Of a DNA stretch of 21,804 bases, positions 8,401 through 15,344 are shown in pieces. Both the position numbers and the translations under genes were made by a program. The stretch's first letter is position 1; every line of letters begins with the position of its first letter. This DNA is from Actinomycetota bacterium (lineage in GTDB: Bacteria; Actinomycetota; Acidimicrobiia; Acidimicrobiales; CADCTF01), in NCBI GenBank assembly GCA_019348305.1, contig JAHWJQ010000009.1, forward strand, positions 1 through 21,804, in the 5' to 3' direction. The notes below the pieces were generated by a model. That model searched no databases, was not told the DNA's origin, and worked only from the letters and a program-made list of their open reading frames with translations.

Positions 8401-11328
8401 CTGTCGGCCAGCAAGCCGGGGTCGGCCACCGCGGAATCAAGCTTCCGCTACGACGGCGCCGGCCGCACCACCAGCCGCACCGACGCCGCCGGCACGACCT
8501 CGTTCAGCTACACCAACCGCGGCGACCTCGACATCCTCAGCGACCCTCTCACGGGCAAGACCGTCGACTGGGGCTACAACGACGCCCGTCAGCCGTCGAG
8601 CATCGCCTACGGCGCCGACACCCCCGTCACCCGGACCCTCACCTACGACGCCCGGGGCCGCCTCGACACCGACACACTGGCGGCAGGCGGGGCGACTGTC
8701 GCGGCGACCGACTACGACTTGGACCCCGAGGGAAACCTCGCTGCCCAGCGCATCACCGCCCCCGGCAACCCCGCCGCCGGCGAGCACGCCTACGGCTACG
8801 ACACCTCCGGCCGCCTGGCCTCCTGGGCGCACCCAGGTGCCTCCTCGCCCACCACCTACGCCTACGACAAGGCCGGGAACCGGGCCCGGGCTGGCGAGCG
8901 CACCTTCGCCTACGACGAGCGCAACCGCCTCACCGACCAGAAGGCGCCGCCCCCGCCCAGAGGCGACGTCCTGTTCAAGGTGGGCAGCCCGACCTCGCCC
9001 ACCTCGTCGGACACCGCCGTCAAGGACCGCCTCCAGCGGCTCGGCTTCACCGTCACCGTCTCCGACGACGACGGCTCCAGCGCGGCCCAGGCAACCGGCA
9101 AGGCCCTCGTCGTGATCTCCGAGTCCGCTTCGACGAGGAACATCGCCGCCACCTACAAAGACGTCGCCGTCCCGGCGATCGTGCTCGAGCCCCTGCTCTA
9201 CGACGACTTCGGCATGACCGGCTCGGGGACCAAGAACCAGGGGACGTCCACCAAGCAGACGTCGGTGGCCATGGTGGCCGCCAACGCCGCCCACCCACTC
9301 GCCGCGGGGCGGACGGGAACCGTGAAGACGACGGCCGTGGCCACCACCTACGGCTGGGGCAACCCGGCCCCGGCGGCCGTGCGCATCTCCACGACCACCG
9401 CCTCGACCGACAAGGTCACCCAGTTCGCCTACGAGGCCGGCGCGGCCATGACCTCGGGCGCCGCCCCGGCCCGTCGCGTCGGCTTTTTCGCCGAGGCGAC
9501 CTCCGCCGCCAACCTCACCGCCGAGGGCGCCGCCCTCTTCGACGCCGCTGCTGACTGGGCCGCGCCGCCGCCGACGGGGATCACGACCTACGAGTGGAGC
9601 GCGCGCGGCACCCTCAACTCCGTGCGCGACGACGCCGGCTCCACTGCCGTCGCCTTCGACGCGCTGGGCCGCCAGACCGCCTGGGGGCAGACGGCCTACA
9701 CCTACGACGGCCTCGACCGAGCCGTCACCCGCGACGCCACCCCCTTCGCCTACGCCGGCACGGAGATCGATCCCTCCGCCTACGGCACCCAGCACTTCAC
9801 CCGCACCCCGACCGGCGACCTCACCGGCTTCGGCGACGGGGCAACCTCCCATCTGGTTGGCGCCAACCGCCACGGCGATCTCTCCTGGCTCCTCGACGGC
9901 CGAGGCACTGTCACCGACACCCGCGTATGGGGGCCCTATGGGGAGACGGCCGGCAAGACCGGCAGTGCCGCTCCCGCCGTCGGCTTCCAGTCCGACTTCA
10001 CCGACCCCAGCTCGGGCAACGTCTGGATGGGCGCCCGCTGGTACCAGCCGGGGACCGCCACCTTCACCTCCCGGGACCCGGTGTCCGGTCAGCTGCAGAC
10101 GCCGGTCACCCTCAACCGCTACACCTACGCCAACGGCGACCCGCTCGAGCATCTCGACCCCGACGGCCACTCCGCGCTCTCCGTCATCGGGGGCGCGGCG
10201 AGCAGTGCGCTCAACGGCGTGGTCAGCGCCGTCAACCGGGCCGTGGTCCAGCCCGTGATCTCCCAGGCGAGCGCCGCCTACCAGGGGTTCAAGGCGGCCG
10301 CCAGCACGGTGGCCCGGGCGGCGACGTCGGTGGCCAGCGGCACCCGCCAGGCCATGGGGAGGGCCAGGGAGAAGGTTGCCACCGGCATCGCCGCCTCCGG
10401 GCGCTTCGCCGGGACGCTCTACCAGGCCGTCAGCCAACAGGTCCAGGACTGCTGGCGCTCCCAGACCTGCCGGGCGGTCGTCACGGCGACGGCGGTAGTT
10501 ACCGTGGGGGTGGCCATGCCGGCCTTGATCCCCGGCATGGTCGCAGGCGGACTGCTGGGCACCGCCTTCGGTTCCGCCATCTGCAACGACGATGCCATGT
10601 GCATCCTGCAACAGGCCCTGTCCGGCGCCGCCGGGGGTGCGGGCGGTGGGCTCGGTGGCGCGGCGAGCGTCGGCCGCGTCGCCCTCGTCGGTGCGAAGGG
10701 CGGCGGCGCCTCCTCCCTGGTCAACCAGGCCCTGGGTGGGCGATTCGAGATCAAGCGCTTCGTGAAGGATGTCTGGCTCGGCGCCGGGTTCGGTGTAGGG
10801 GGCCGCGCCGTGTTTCGAGCGGTTGCGCCCCTTGTGAGGGCGGCGCCGCGGCTCGGCGAGCGGGCCACGAATGTGATGCGGAGGCTCGATGCCCGAACCA
10901 TCCGGGATGAAGCGGGAGCCATTCGCCTTGGAGCTGCCCCAAACACGGCAGGGAGCGGGCCAGTGACCTTCCGTCCGCCGCCCGGGGCTACGGCTGATGA
11001 GATCGCGCAAGTTCGGGCGTACGTCGATGGGTGCAACGCGGCGCTGTGTGCTGGCCAGCTCTCGCCGACGGGTCGGGTGTCGACGTCGGGCGCGCTCCGT
11101 GCTGACGCTTCTCGGGCGGCTGCGGCTGAGCGTGCTCGGGCGGCAGCGGCTGGCTCCCCATACTCCGGTCATGCCGGCCACGTGCCGGACACGACCTGGA
11201 CGGGCAGCGCGACGCCGCCGTCGTGGATGGATCTGACGCCTCGGGTGAACACGAGCTTGGGGGGCCAGTCGGTGCACTATCCGGTTGGGTACCGCCCAAC
11301 GGTGTTCGAGTTCCTCGATGACCTGTGA
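2428..11328 (+). CDS. Giant secreted RHS/YD-repeat polymorphic toxin with three Gly-rich N-terminal modules
   Basis: This protein has 2,966 residues. I chose ATG 2428 because it opens a clear signal peptide (MRKAGSVRSSISVLCAMALI, cleavage near residue 35) with GAAGG upstream; the frame stays open back to 2170, inside the TetR gene. Domains by residue: three Gly-rich modules (about 39-265, 277-500, 512-739); a DUF6531-like start of the RHS region (742-808); many YD repeats (about 825-2170); an unrelated inserted domain (2180-2380); more YD repeats; and the RHS core (about 2481-2582) ending in HLDPDGHS. Then follow a Cys-paired hydrophobic stretch (about 2682-2725), the cassette junction APNTA (2837-2841) and the toxin tip (about 2850-2966). 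The tip contains SPTGRVST, GHAGHVPDTTW and LGGQSVHYPVGY, resembling GH-E/HNH-like nuclease toxins; the exact family is uncertain. RHS shells enclose a C-terminal effector. The next gene overlaps the stop and encodes its likely immunity protein. Confidence 0.93.
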   Translation: MRKAGSVRSSISVLCAMALIGPLLTTVAAPAATAAEPTTVRFDYTGGGQYWTVPAGVTAIRAEAWGAQGGGSYGGPGARVSATLSVTPGETLQVRVGGSGATGGFNGGGGTGWAGKSTPGGGGTDIRRGPTLTDRLMVAGGGGGSARDSNGTYGIGGAGGPLEGQAGANGSERWAGGGGGTQTAGGASGGAWASGGGFGAGGESYAAGSGGGGWYGGGGGASEAYGGTGGGGGGGSSYVVAGAADASHSRGFRAGHGLLTISYPPDQPGTGTSPNGSLTFDYTGGSQVWTVPDGVRAIRVQALGAQGGGALGGYGGRAEATVAVVPGQALFVFVGGRAGFNGGSGAGGAGGTSGGGASDIRIGGLTLADRAVVAAGGGGASKDASTIFGTGGSAGSPDGQSGSSGDGRHGGGGGGTQAAGGASGGDYAGPGGFGVGGGSYVAGGGGGGWYGGGGGGGNSSGGSGGGGGAGSSYAFPSATAVQFDAAVRAGDGSVTISYPPPTPTLTPPPAAGSATFSVTGAPQTWTVPEGVQAVRVDAKGAQGEGAFAGPGGRIETSLIVRPGQTLFLFVGGQGSAGGYNGGAATGFAGGTRGGGASDVRTGGFRTADRVVVAAGGGGSAPDSNGVQGVGGAGGGLVGGAGADGSGSWRGGGGGTQTTGGASGGAWGAGGGFGAGGSTAQGGGGGGGWYGGGGGGSENYGGSAGGGGGGSCYAGPGTFDAYTTPGARAGDGEITLSWPVTVPPSIAFGDDSYGEYVNGVHLGSGNLVEKVTDVSVATSGPDLAFARTYNSLDDTAGALGRGWRHSFDVKATTNATTGAVTVEYPDGRSESYQSNGDATYRGPSGYATTLAARAGGGWELRHKDRTTSLLAPDGRLEAVRDAHGRQLTLAYAGTQLTGVRDDASGRTLTFGWTGERITTVSTDAVTGPGYAGPLTWRYVYSGNLLTKVCDARDNDAVTGRCTTYDYTADRLSAIRRPRGNAALTVAYQPDGKVDWTENGARNRMDYGYGAGVSRLVDGRGNTTWYFFDPLYRTTQLVDAAGGSTTYTYDTNGYRSKVTDPNGNSTTFSHDARGNAVSQTNGEGQTTWFSYEADNLAARRDARSTSPSDDRYKTSFTYNPAGEKLSETSPPTSEHPAGITQRWAYTAGGEDFGWGPVPAGLLRSYHNGVAETTYGYDSEGDLRRQVDPSGLVTTHDHDPLGRTISTGIAWDAGQSATTVQGWDQLGNVVEVTEPAVTDTTRAPAVTHQRRTALDYDANGNRRRIAVSDITGDTPERVTTVDYDDADRPWRTTDAEGGQAWRTFDGNGNVESSTDAEGRTYRTDYNSRNQPTKVVLVGFVDDPMAPSAARDLTVRRIGYDAAGRKISEASPAPGTGGLTGQLPPVSTAMVERGFDYDKADRLVRVTLKGYANRPGVTPATRDVVLESYAYDPAGNRVTAAQGGGKATSTQSFDEGARLQSTTLELGTTDLVTDFDYDALGKPTRRTTTEGPAAVETRWAYDGAGRLTAETTENGTDDLTSTFGWDQRGLPAWAVDARGNAVGADRATFRTDYFHDPLGQLVEVRSPVVSVDDGTTAAPNRPTTRFGHDAVGNATAVVDPRGHRTATSFDRLDRAVRIDHPPYTPPGGAVIEAFEAYTYDRVGNLLTSRDRRGQTSEFAFDARNRVVARLDPLVAGAAARGSTRYTYDDAGNRTSVVDATGAKTTQGHDALGRLRTDTAVVRQDAPGGSFTTTYDYDDLDNLTYTADPTGVVMHQAFDAASRRMSVTDGDAKVTSYRYDPAGRLTAVHDPLARQTEHQRDPAGRETARLDKDPAGTVLAAEYRDYDAAGNVVAFRSARSASPADDTYRTTYRYDTLSRLSTVAGPDGATTNYGYDAAGNLSRLVDGRNNTTTYTWTPWNTPASTVEPPTTAHGALGDRSFTTTYDAGGLPVRDGQPGAAIDRSFDELGRLLTESGSGPGLATATRSFGYDLAGRSTSVSHPGGAVTLAYDDRGLLLSASKPGSATAESSFRYDGAGRTTSRTDAAGTTSFSYTNRGDLDILSDPLTGKTVDWGYNDARQPSSIAYGADTPVTRTLTYDARGRLDTDTLAAGGATVAATDYDLDPEGNLAAQRITAPGNPAAGEHAYGYDTSGRLASWAHPGASSPTTYAYDKAGNRARAGERTFAYDERNRLTDQKAPPPPRGDVLFKVGSPTSPTSSDTAVKDRLQRLGFTVTVSDDDGSSAAQATGKALVVISESASTRNIAATYKDVAVPAIVLEPLLYDDFGMTGSGTKNQGTSTKQTSVAMVAANAAHPLAAGRTGTVKTTAVATTYGWGNPAPAAVRISTTTASTDKVTQFAYEAGAAMTSGAAPARRVGFFAEATSAANLTAEGAALFDAAADWAAPPPTGITTYEWSARGTLNSVRDDAGSTAVAFDALGRQTAWGQTAYTYDGLDRAVTRDATPFAYAGTEIDPSAYGTQHFTRTPTGDLTGFGDGATSHLVGANRHGDLSWLLDGRGTVTDTRVWGPYGETAGKTGSAAPAVGFQSDFTDPSSGNVWMGARWYQPGTATFTSRDPVSGQLQTPVTLNRYTYANGDPLEHLDPDGHSALSVIGGAASSALNGVVSAVNRAVVQPVISQASAAYQGFKAAASTVARAATSVASGTRQAMGRAREKVATGIAASGRFAGTLYQAVSQQVQDCWRSQTCRAVVTATAVVTVGVAMPALIPGMVAGGLLGTAFGSAICNDDAMCILQQALSGAAGGAGGGLGGAASVGRVALVGAKGGGASSLVNQALGGRFEIKRFVKDVWLGAGFGVGGRAVFRAVAPLVRAAPRLGERATNVMRRLDARTIRDEAGAIRLGAAPNTAGSGPVTFRPPPGATADEIAQVRAYVDGCNAALCAGQLSPTGRVSTSGALRADASRAAAAERARAAAAGSPYSGHAGHVPDTTWTGSATPPSWMDLTPRVNTSLGGQSVHYPVGYRPTVFEFLDDL
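2542..4644 (+). repeat. Three tandem Gly-rich modules, about 700 bp each, in the RHS N-terminus
   Basis: Copies at about 2542-3222, 3256-3930 and 3962-4644. Each opens with a related strand (FDYTGGGQYWTVPAGV, FDYTGGSQVWTVPDGV, FSVTGAPQTWTVPEGV), continues through an LxVxVGG segment, an (S/A)D(I/V)R motif and a VAAGGGG-type segment, contains a WYGGGGGG run, and ends in (I/L)(S/T)(Y/W)P. They resemble bacterial glycine-rich surface domains (Gly_rich/ALK-like). The first two are joined by short Pro/Gly linkers. Confidence 0.85.
8965..9570 (+). other. Domain inserted between YD repeats of the RHS protein
   Basis: About 200 residues beginning GDVLFKVGSPTSPTSSDTAV and containing DRLQRLGFTVTV, KALVVISESAS, VPAIVLEPLLYDDFGMTG, NAAHPLAAG and VGFFAEATSAANLTAEGAAL interrupt the YD repeats. 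The insert is bounded by Pro-rich linkers (KAPPPPRG and WAAPPPTG), after which the YEWSARGTLNSVRDD repeat resumes. The alternating strand/helix pattern resembles a domain I recall from secreted bacterial proteins, with a Rossmann-like or class I glutamine amidotransferase-like (ThuA-like) feel. I cannot see a catalytic set, so I assign no function. Confidence 0.65.
10935..10950 (+). repeat. Cassette junction copy 1 (TGCCCCAAACACGGCA) in the RHS gene
   Basis: This exact 16-mer also occurs at 18379-18394 and 20284-20299. Here it encodes the APNTA peptide directly upstream of the toxin tip, where sequence character changes from the conserved RHS shell to the variable tip. Confidence 0.9.
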
Positions 11329-11860
11329 TGAGCTGATGGCACGCGATTGGCGACCGGAGATCGTCCGGATGATCCAGATCAAGCAGGCGATCGCCGAGGC
11401 TGACACCGAGGGTGTCTGGGAGTTCCACTTGCCCAAGGTGGCGGCGACACCAGAGGAGCTCGCCGGCGTCGAGCACAGCCTCGGCTTGCGGCTCGATGCT
11501 GGGTACCGGGAGTTCCTTGGCTACGCCAACGGTTGGCCGTCCTTCTTTCAGAGCGTCGACCTCTTCGGTGTCGAGGACCTCGCCGGCGGACCACGAATGG
11601 ACGTCGCTCGCCAAATGCTCGCGGCTATCGAACCCGTCGTCCTCGAGCAGGCCGGCCTTCAGGACACTGCGCTGATCCCGGTCGCGGCCACGACTGTCGA
11701 TCTGGACTTGTTCGTCATGCCGATCGTCGGGGGCCAGCAGGTGCCGCCAGTGGTGTGGCTGGCGGGCTACGAGGTCGATCGGTTCAAGACCTTCGAGGAC
11801 TACGTCCTCGCGATGATCGAGTACAACGCTCGCGAGCTGGCGGCGCTCACGAGCCGCTGA
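11318..11860 (+). CDS. SUKH (SMI1/KNR4) family immunity protein for the RHS toxin
   Basis: This protein has 180 residues. LPKVAATPEELAGVEHSLGL, LDAGYREFLGYANGW and VDLFGVEDL follow the SMI1/KNR4 (SUKH) pattern: an LPxA-type start, a helix with E..LG, YR.FL, an NGW turn and a hydrophobic LF strand. A C-terminal FKTFEDYVLAMIEYNARELA helix matches the usual end. SUKH proteins neutralise many polymorphic toxins, often nucleases, inside the producing cell. The start chosen (ATG 11318) overlaps the RHS stop by 11 bp; ATG 11336, six codons in and 7 bp after the stop, is equally possible because neither has a strong ribosome binding site. Position right after the toxin tip makes it the likely cognate immunity protein; the pairing is inferred. 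Confidence 0.9.
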   Translation: MTCDELMARDWRPEIVRMIQIKQAIAEADTEGVWEFHLPKVAATPEELAGVEHSLGLRLDAGYREFLGYANGWPSFFQSVDLFGVEDLAGGPRMDVARQMLAAIEPVVLEQAGLQDTALIPVAATTVDLDLFVMPIVGGQQVPPVVWLAGYEVDRFKTFEDYVLAMIEYNARELAALTSR

Positions 11861-11871
11861 CGGCGCGCTTG

Positions 11872-12252
11872 CTATGAGGCGGGGGCGAAGCGGCGGGCTT
11901 CGTGGCGCAGGAGCATGGATTCGATGAGGGTGCGGACGACGGCCTTCTCGTCGGGGTCGAGGTGTTGGATGGCTTCGAGGTGGAGGCGGAGGTCGTCGCT
12001 GGGGCCGCGTTCGTCGGTGTCGAAGACGAGCTGATCGGCGCTGACGGACAGCGCGACTGCGAGCCGGCGGATGACGTCGAGGGTGGGTTGGGCGCCGCCG
12101 GCCTCATAGCGGCGGAGCTGGGAGACGTGGATTCCGGCGCGCTCGGCGAGGGCGGCCTGGGTAAGGCTGCGGTCTTTGCGGAGGGCGGCGAGTCGGTCGG
12201 GGAAGTCCATGGCGAGGGCAGCGAGGAGCGCTGCGGGCATGTTCACCTGCAC
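11872..12252 (-). CDS. XRE-family HTH transcriptional regulator
   Basis: This 126-residue protein has a Cro/CI-type HTH at about residues 25-70: LAALRKDRSLTQAALAERAG, then HVSQLRRYEAGGAQPTLDVIRRLAVALSVSADQL, the classic XRE pattern. A helical tail (HLEAIQHLDPDEKAVVRTLI) may mediate dimerisation. GTG 12252 is chosen as start because AAGGAGG lies 7 bases upstream; an upstream ATG at 12276 sits before this ribosome binding site and is unlikely. The gene is divergent from the primase gene and convergent with the SUKH immunity gene (11-bp gap). It probably regulates the primase-recombinase operon through the repeats between them. Confidence 0.9.
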   Translation of the reverse strand: MQVNMPAALLAALAMDFPDRLAALRKDRSLTQAALAERAGIHVSQLRRYEAGGAQPTLDVIRRLAVALSVSADQLVFDTDERGPSDDLRLHLEAIQHLDPDEKAVVRTLIESMLLRHEARRFAPAS

Positions 12253-12271
12253 GGATTGGCCTCCTTGACTC

Positions 12272-12305
12272 AACATCGCTGAAAGAGTAGGTCTAACATC
12301 GCTGA
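12272..12305. promoter_or_regulatory. Direct repeats AACATCGCTGA between the XRE and primase genes
   Basis: AACATCGCTGA occurs exactly at 12272-12282 and 12295-12305, a 23-bp spacing of about two helical turns. The repeats lie in the 77-bp region between the divergent starts. An imperfect inverted repeat (GTAGGTC / GATCTAC) surrounds the second copy. This fits an operator for the XRE protein controlling both directions; the role is inferred. Confidence 0.5.
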
Positions 12306-12329
12306 TGATCTACTTGACGGAGAGCGCTG

Positions 12330-15300
12330 TTGGCCCGGATCCCCGACGCTGAGATCGAGCGGCTGAAGGCCGAGGTCGCCGTCGAGCGCCTCGCCGAGGC
12401 CCGTGGGATCGCGCTGCGCCGCCACGGCCGGGACCTGATCGGGCTCTGCCCGTTCCACGACGACCGCGAGCCGAGCCTGGTGATCTCGCCGGCGAAGAAC
12501 CTGTGGCACTGCATGGGCGCGTGTGCGGCGGGCGGGTCGGTGATCGATTGGGTGATGCGGGCCGAGGGCGTGAGCTTCCGGCACGCGGTGGAGCTGCTGC
12601 GCAACGGCGCGCCGACGTCGAGCGCCGATGGGCCGGCGCCGAAGCGGACGAGCGTGCCGAAGCTCAGCGTGCCGTTCGACGTGAGCGTCGAGGACCGCGA
12701 GCTGCTGGGCGAGGTGGTCGGCTTCTACCACCAGACTCTTCGCGAGAGCCCCGACGCGATCGGGTTCCTCGAGCGCCGCCGCATCGCGCACCGGGAGGCG
12801 GTGGAGCGGTTCCGGCTCGGGTTCGCGAACCGCACGCTCGGCTACCGGCTCCCGCAGAAGAACCGCCAGGCCGGCGCCGACATCCGCGGTCGGCTGCAAC
12901 GGCTCGGTGTGTTGCGGCCGTCGGGGCACGAGCACTTCGCCGGGTCGCTGGTGGTCCCGGTGATCAACGACGGGGTGGTGCGCGAGGTCTACGGCCGCAA
13001 GGTGGGTGACAAGCTGCGCGCGGGAACACCGCTGCACCTCTACCTGCCCGGTCCCCATGCCGGGGTGTTCAACCTCGAGGCATTCGCCGCGACCGACGAG
13101 CTCATCATCTGCGAGTCTCTGATCGACGCGTTGACGTTGTGGTGCGCGGGGTTCCGGCATGTGACCGCCGCCTACGGCACCGAGGGCATCACCGCCGAGC
13201 TGCTCGACGCGCTGCGCGCCAACGACGTGCGCCGGGTGCTGCTCGCCTTCGACGCCGACGACGCCGGCGACCGCGCCGCCAAGAAGCTCGCCAAGTCGTT
13301 GACGGCCGAAGGCGTCGAGTGCTTCCGGGTGCAGTTCCCCGCCGGCGCCGACGCGAACGACGTGGCGTGCGGCGCGAAGAACCCGACCGACGCGCTCGGC
13401 CAGCTGATCCGCAACGCGGCGTGGATGGGCACCGGCCCCGCGCCGAGCCGGCGCACCGTGACGTCGGTCGCGCCGCCGGCCGATGGCGACGAGCGCCAGG
13501 ACGAGCCCGACGTCGATGTCGACGACGAGGCTTCTTCTTTCGCTGCTGGGCCGCTGCCGCCGGCGCTGATGTCACCCACCCCGGCGCTGCCAGAGGACGT
13601 GGCGCCGGTGGTCGACGGCGACGAGCTGCGCGTCGCGCTCGGCGATCGCCGCTGGCGGGTCCGCGGCCTGAGCAAGGTGTCGAGCTTCGATCTGCTGCGC
13701 CTCAACGTGCTGGTCGCCCGCCACGACGGCCGCGGCGACCGCTTCCACGTCGACACCCTCGACCTCTACTCGGCCCGGGCGCGCACCGTGTTTGTGAAGC
13801 AGGCCGCCGAGGAGCTGCACGCCGGCGAGGACGTGATCAAGCACGACCTCGGCCGCGTCCTCCTCGCCTGCGAGCGCGTGGCCGAGGAGGTGGTCAGCAC
13901 CGCGCAAGCACCGACCGAGCAACCGGTCGTGCTGTCGGAGGCGGAGCAGGCGGCCGCGCTCGAGCTGCTGCGCGCGCCGGACCTCGTCGAGCGGATCGTC
14001 GCCGACTTCGAGCGGGTCGGGATCGTCGGCGAGGCCACCAACTGCCTCGTCGGCTACCTCGCCGCGGTGTCGCGCATGCTGGATCGGCCGTTGGCGGTGA
14101 TCGTCCAATCGACCTCGGCGGCGGGGAAGAGCGCGTTGATGGACGCGGTGCTGGCGTTCGTCCCCGCGGAGGAGCGGGTGAAGTTCTCGGCCATGACCGG
14201 CCAGTCGCTCTTCTACATGGGCGAGGCCGACCTGGCCCACAAGGTGCTGGCCGTCGCCGAGGAGGAGGGCGCCGAGCGCGCCGCCTATGCGCTCAAGCTG
14301 CTGCAGTCCGAGGGCGAGCTGAGCATCGCGTCGACGGGCAAGGACACGACCTCGGGTCGGCTCGTCACCCACACCTACTCGGTCAAAGGACCTACGGCGA
14401 TCCTGCTGACCACGACCGCGGTCGACGTCGACGAGGAGCTGTTGAACCGCTGCATCGTGCTGTCCGTCGACGAGGAACGCGCCCAGACCAAGGCGATCCA
14501 CGACCGCCAGCGCCGCGCTCAGACCATCGACGGCCTCCTCGCCGCACAAGCACGCGACGACGTGACGAAGCTGCATCAGGACGCCCAGCGCCTCCTCGCG
14601 CCGGTGCTGGTCGTGAACCCGTTCGCCGAGCAGCTCTCCTTCGCCGACGGGCGCACCCGAACGCGTCGTGACCATCCCAAGTATCTGACGCTGATCCGCT
14701 CGATCGCCCTGCTGCACCAGCACCAACGGCCGCGCCGGTCGTTGACGCACGACGGGCGGGTCGTATCGTTCATCGAGGTCGAGCCATCCGACGTGGCGCT
14801 GGCCAACCGGCTCGCCGCCGAGGTGTTGGGCCGGTCACTCGACGAGCTGCCGCCCGGCACCCGCCGCCTCCTCGACGCGTTGGACGCGCACGTCGCCGAG
14901 CGCGCCGCGAACGATGGCGTCGACCGGGCCCTGGTGCGGTTCTCCCGCCGGGAGCTGCGCGAGCACCTCGGGTGGGGCGACACGCAGCTCAAGGTCCACC
15001 TCGCCCGCCTCGTCGACCTCGAGCTCGTCATGGCGTATCGGGCCGAGCACGGTCCCGGGTTCGTCTACGAGCTGGCCTGGGCCGGCGAAGGCGCCGACGG
15101 CAGCCGGTTCGTGATCGGCCTCACCGACCCCACCAAGCTCAGCCGGTCGGGGTCGAACGGCGCTCGGTCGGCCCCCGGTCGGGGCCCGGTCGGGGGGTGG
15201 TCGGCCGCCGGTCGGGATGATGTTGCCGGGACGAACGGGCAGGCCAGCGGCCACAACCACGTCACCGGCGACGCGAGCGACGCAGAACGCGCTGCTCCCG

Positions 15301-15344
15301 GGGATGAGAACGACACGGTCGTAGTGGAAGCGAGGGCGGGCTGA
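12330..15344 (+). CDS. CHC2/Toprim DNA primase fused to a P-loop ATPase (primase-helicase-like)
   Basis: This protein has 1,004 residues with a TTG start and GGAGAG 5 bases upstream. Residues 38-75 form a CHC2 zinc finger with Cys40, His43, Cys61 and Cys65 (WHCMGACAAGGSVIDWV, a CX3C variant). A primase core follows, then a Toprim domain with Glu262 (LIICESLIDAL) and Asp308/Asp310 (LLAFDADDAGD). Near residues 590-740 is an ATPase: Walker A-like STSAAGKS (Lys600), an acidic VLAVAEEEG strand, a TAILLTTTAVDVDEELLNRC sensor/arginine-finger region. A winged helix (FSRRELREHLGWGDTQLKVHL) closes the folded part, and the last 80 residues are low complexity. It should prime and perhaps unwind DNA for replication of a mobile element. 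It overlaps the recombinase start by 1 bp (TGATG). Confidence 0.9.
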   Translation: MARIPDAEIERLKAEVAVERLAEARGIALRRHGRDLIGLCPFHDDREPSLVISPAKNLWHCMGACAAGGSVIDWVMRAEGVSFRHAVELLRNGAPTSSADGPAPKRTSVPKLSVPFDVSVEDRELLGEVVGFYHQTLRESPDAIGFLERRRIAHREAVERFRLGFANRTLGYRLPQKNRQAGADIRGRLQRLGVLRPSGHEHFAGSLVVPVINDGVVREVYGRKVGDKLRAGTPLHLYLPGPHAGVFNLEAFAATDELIICESLIDALTLWCAGFRHVTAAYGTEGITAELLDALRANDVRRVLLAFDADDAGDRAAKKLAKSLTAEGVECFRVQFPAGADANDVACGAKNPTDALGQLIRNAAWMGTGPAPSRRTVTSVAPPADGDERQDEPDVDVDDEASSFAAGPLPPALMSPTPALPEDVAPVVDGDELRVALGDRRWRVRGLSKVSSFDLLRLNVLVARHDGRGDRFHVDTLDLYSARARTVFVKQAAEELHAGEDVIKHDLGRVLLACERVAEEVVSTAQAPTEQPVVLSEAEQAAALELLRAPDLVERIVADFERVGIVGEATNCLVGYLAAVSRMLDRPLAVIVQSTSAAGKSALMDAVLAFVPAEERVKFSAMTGQSLFYMGEADLAHKVLAVAEEEGAERAAYALKLLQSEGELSIASTGKDTTSGRLVTHTYSVKGPTAILLTTTAVDVDEELLNRCIVLSVDEERAQTKAIHDRQRRAQTIDGLLAAQARDDVTKLHQDAQRLLAPVLVVNPFAEQLSFADGRTRTRRDHPKYLTLIRSIALLHQHQRPRRSLTHDGRVVSFIEVEPSDVALANRLAAEVLGRSLDELPPGTRRLLDALDAHVAERAANDGVDRALVRFSRRELREHLGWGDTQLKVHLARLVDLELVMAYRAEHGPGFVYELAWAGEGADGSRFVIGLTDPTKLSRSGSNGARSAPGRGPVGGWSAAGRDDVAGTNGQASGHNHVTGDASDAERAAPGDENDTVVVEARAG
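15143..15217 (+). repeat. Four CCGGTCGGG(G) repeats in the 3' end of the primase gene
   Basis: CCGGTCGGGG occurs at 15143-15152, 15175-15184 and 15186-15195, with CCGGTCGGGA at 15208-15217. They fall in the low-complexity tail of the protein, after the winged helix. They may be simple sequence drift in a disordered tail, or a DNA site embedded in coding sequence. Confidence 0.5.

Noticed and set aside
13172..14750. Minus-strand frames opposite the primase gene
   Set aside because: Shadow frames of a gene with clear zinc-finger, Toprim and ATPase motifs.
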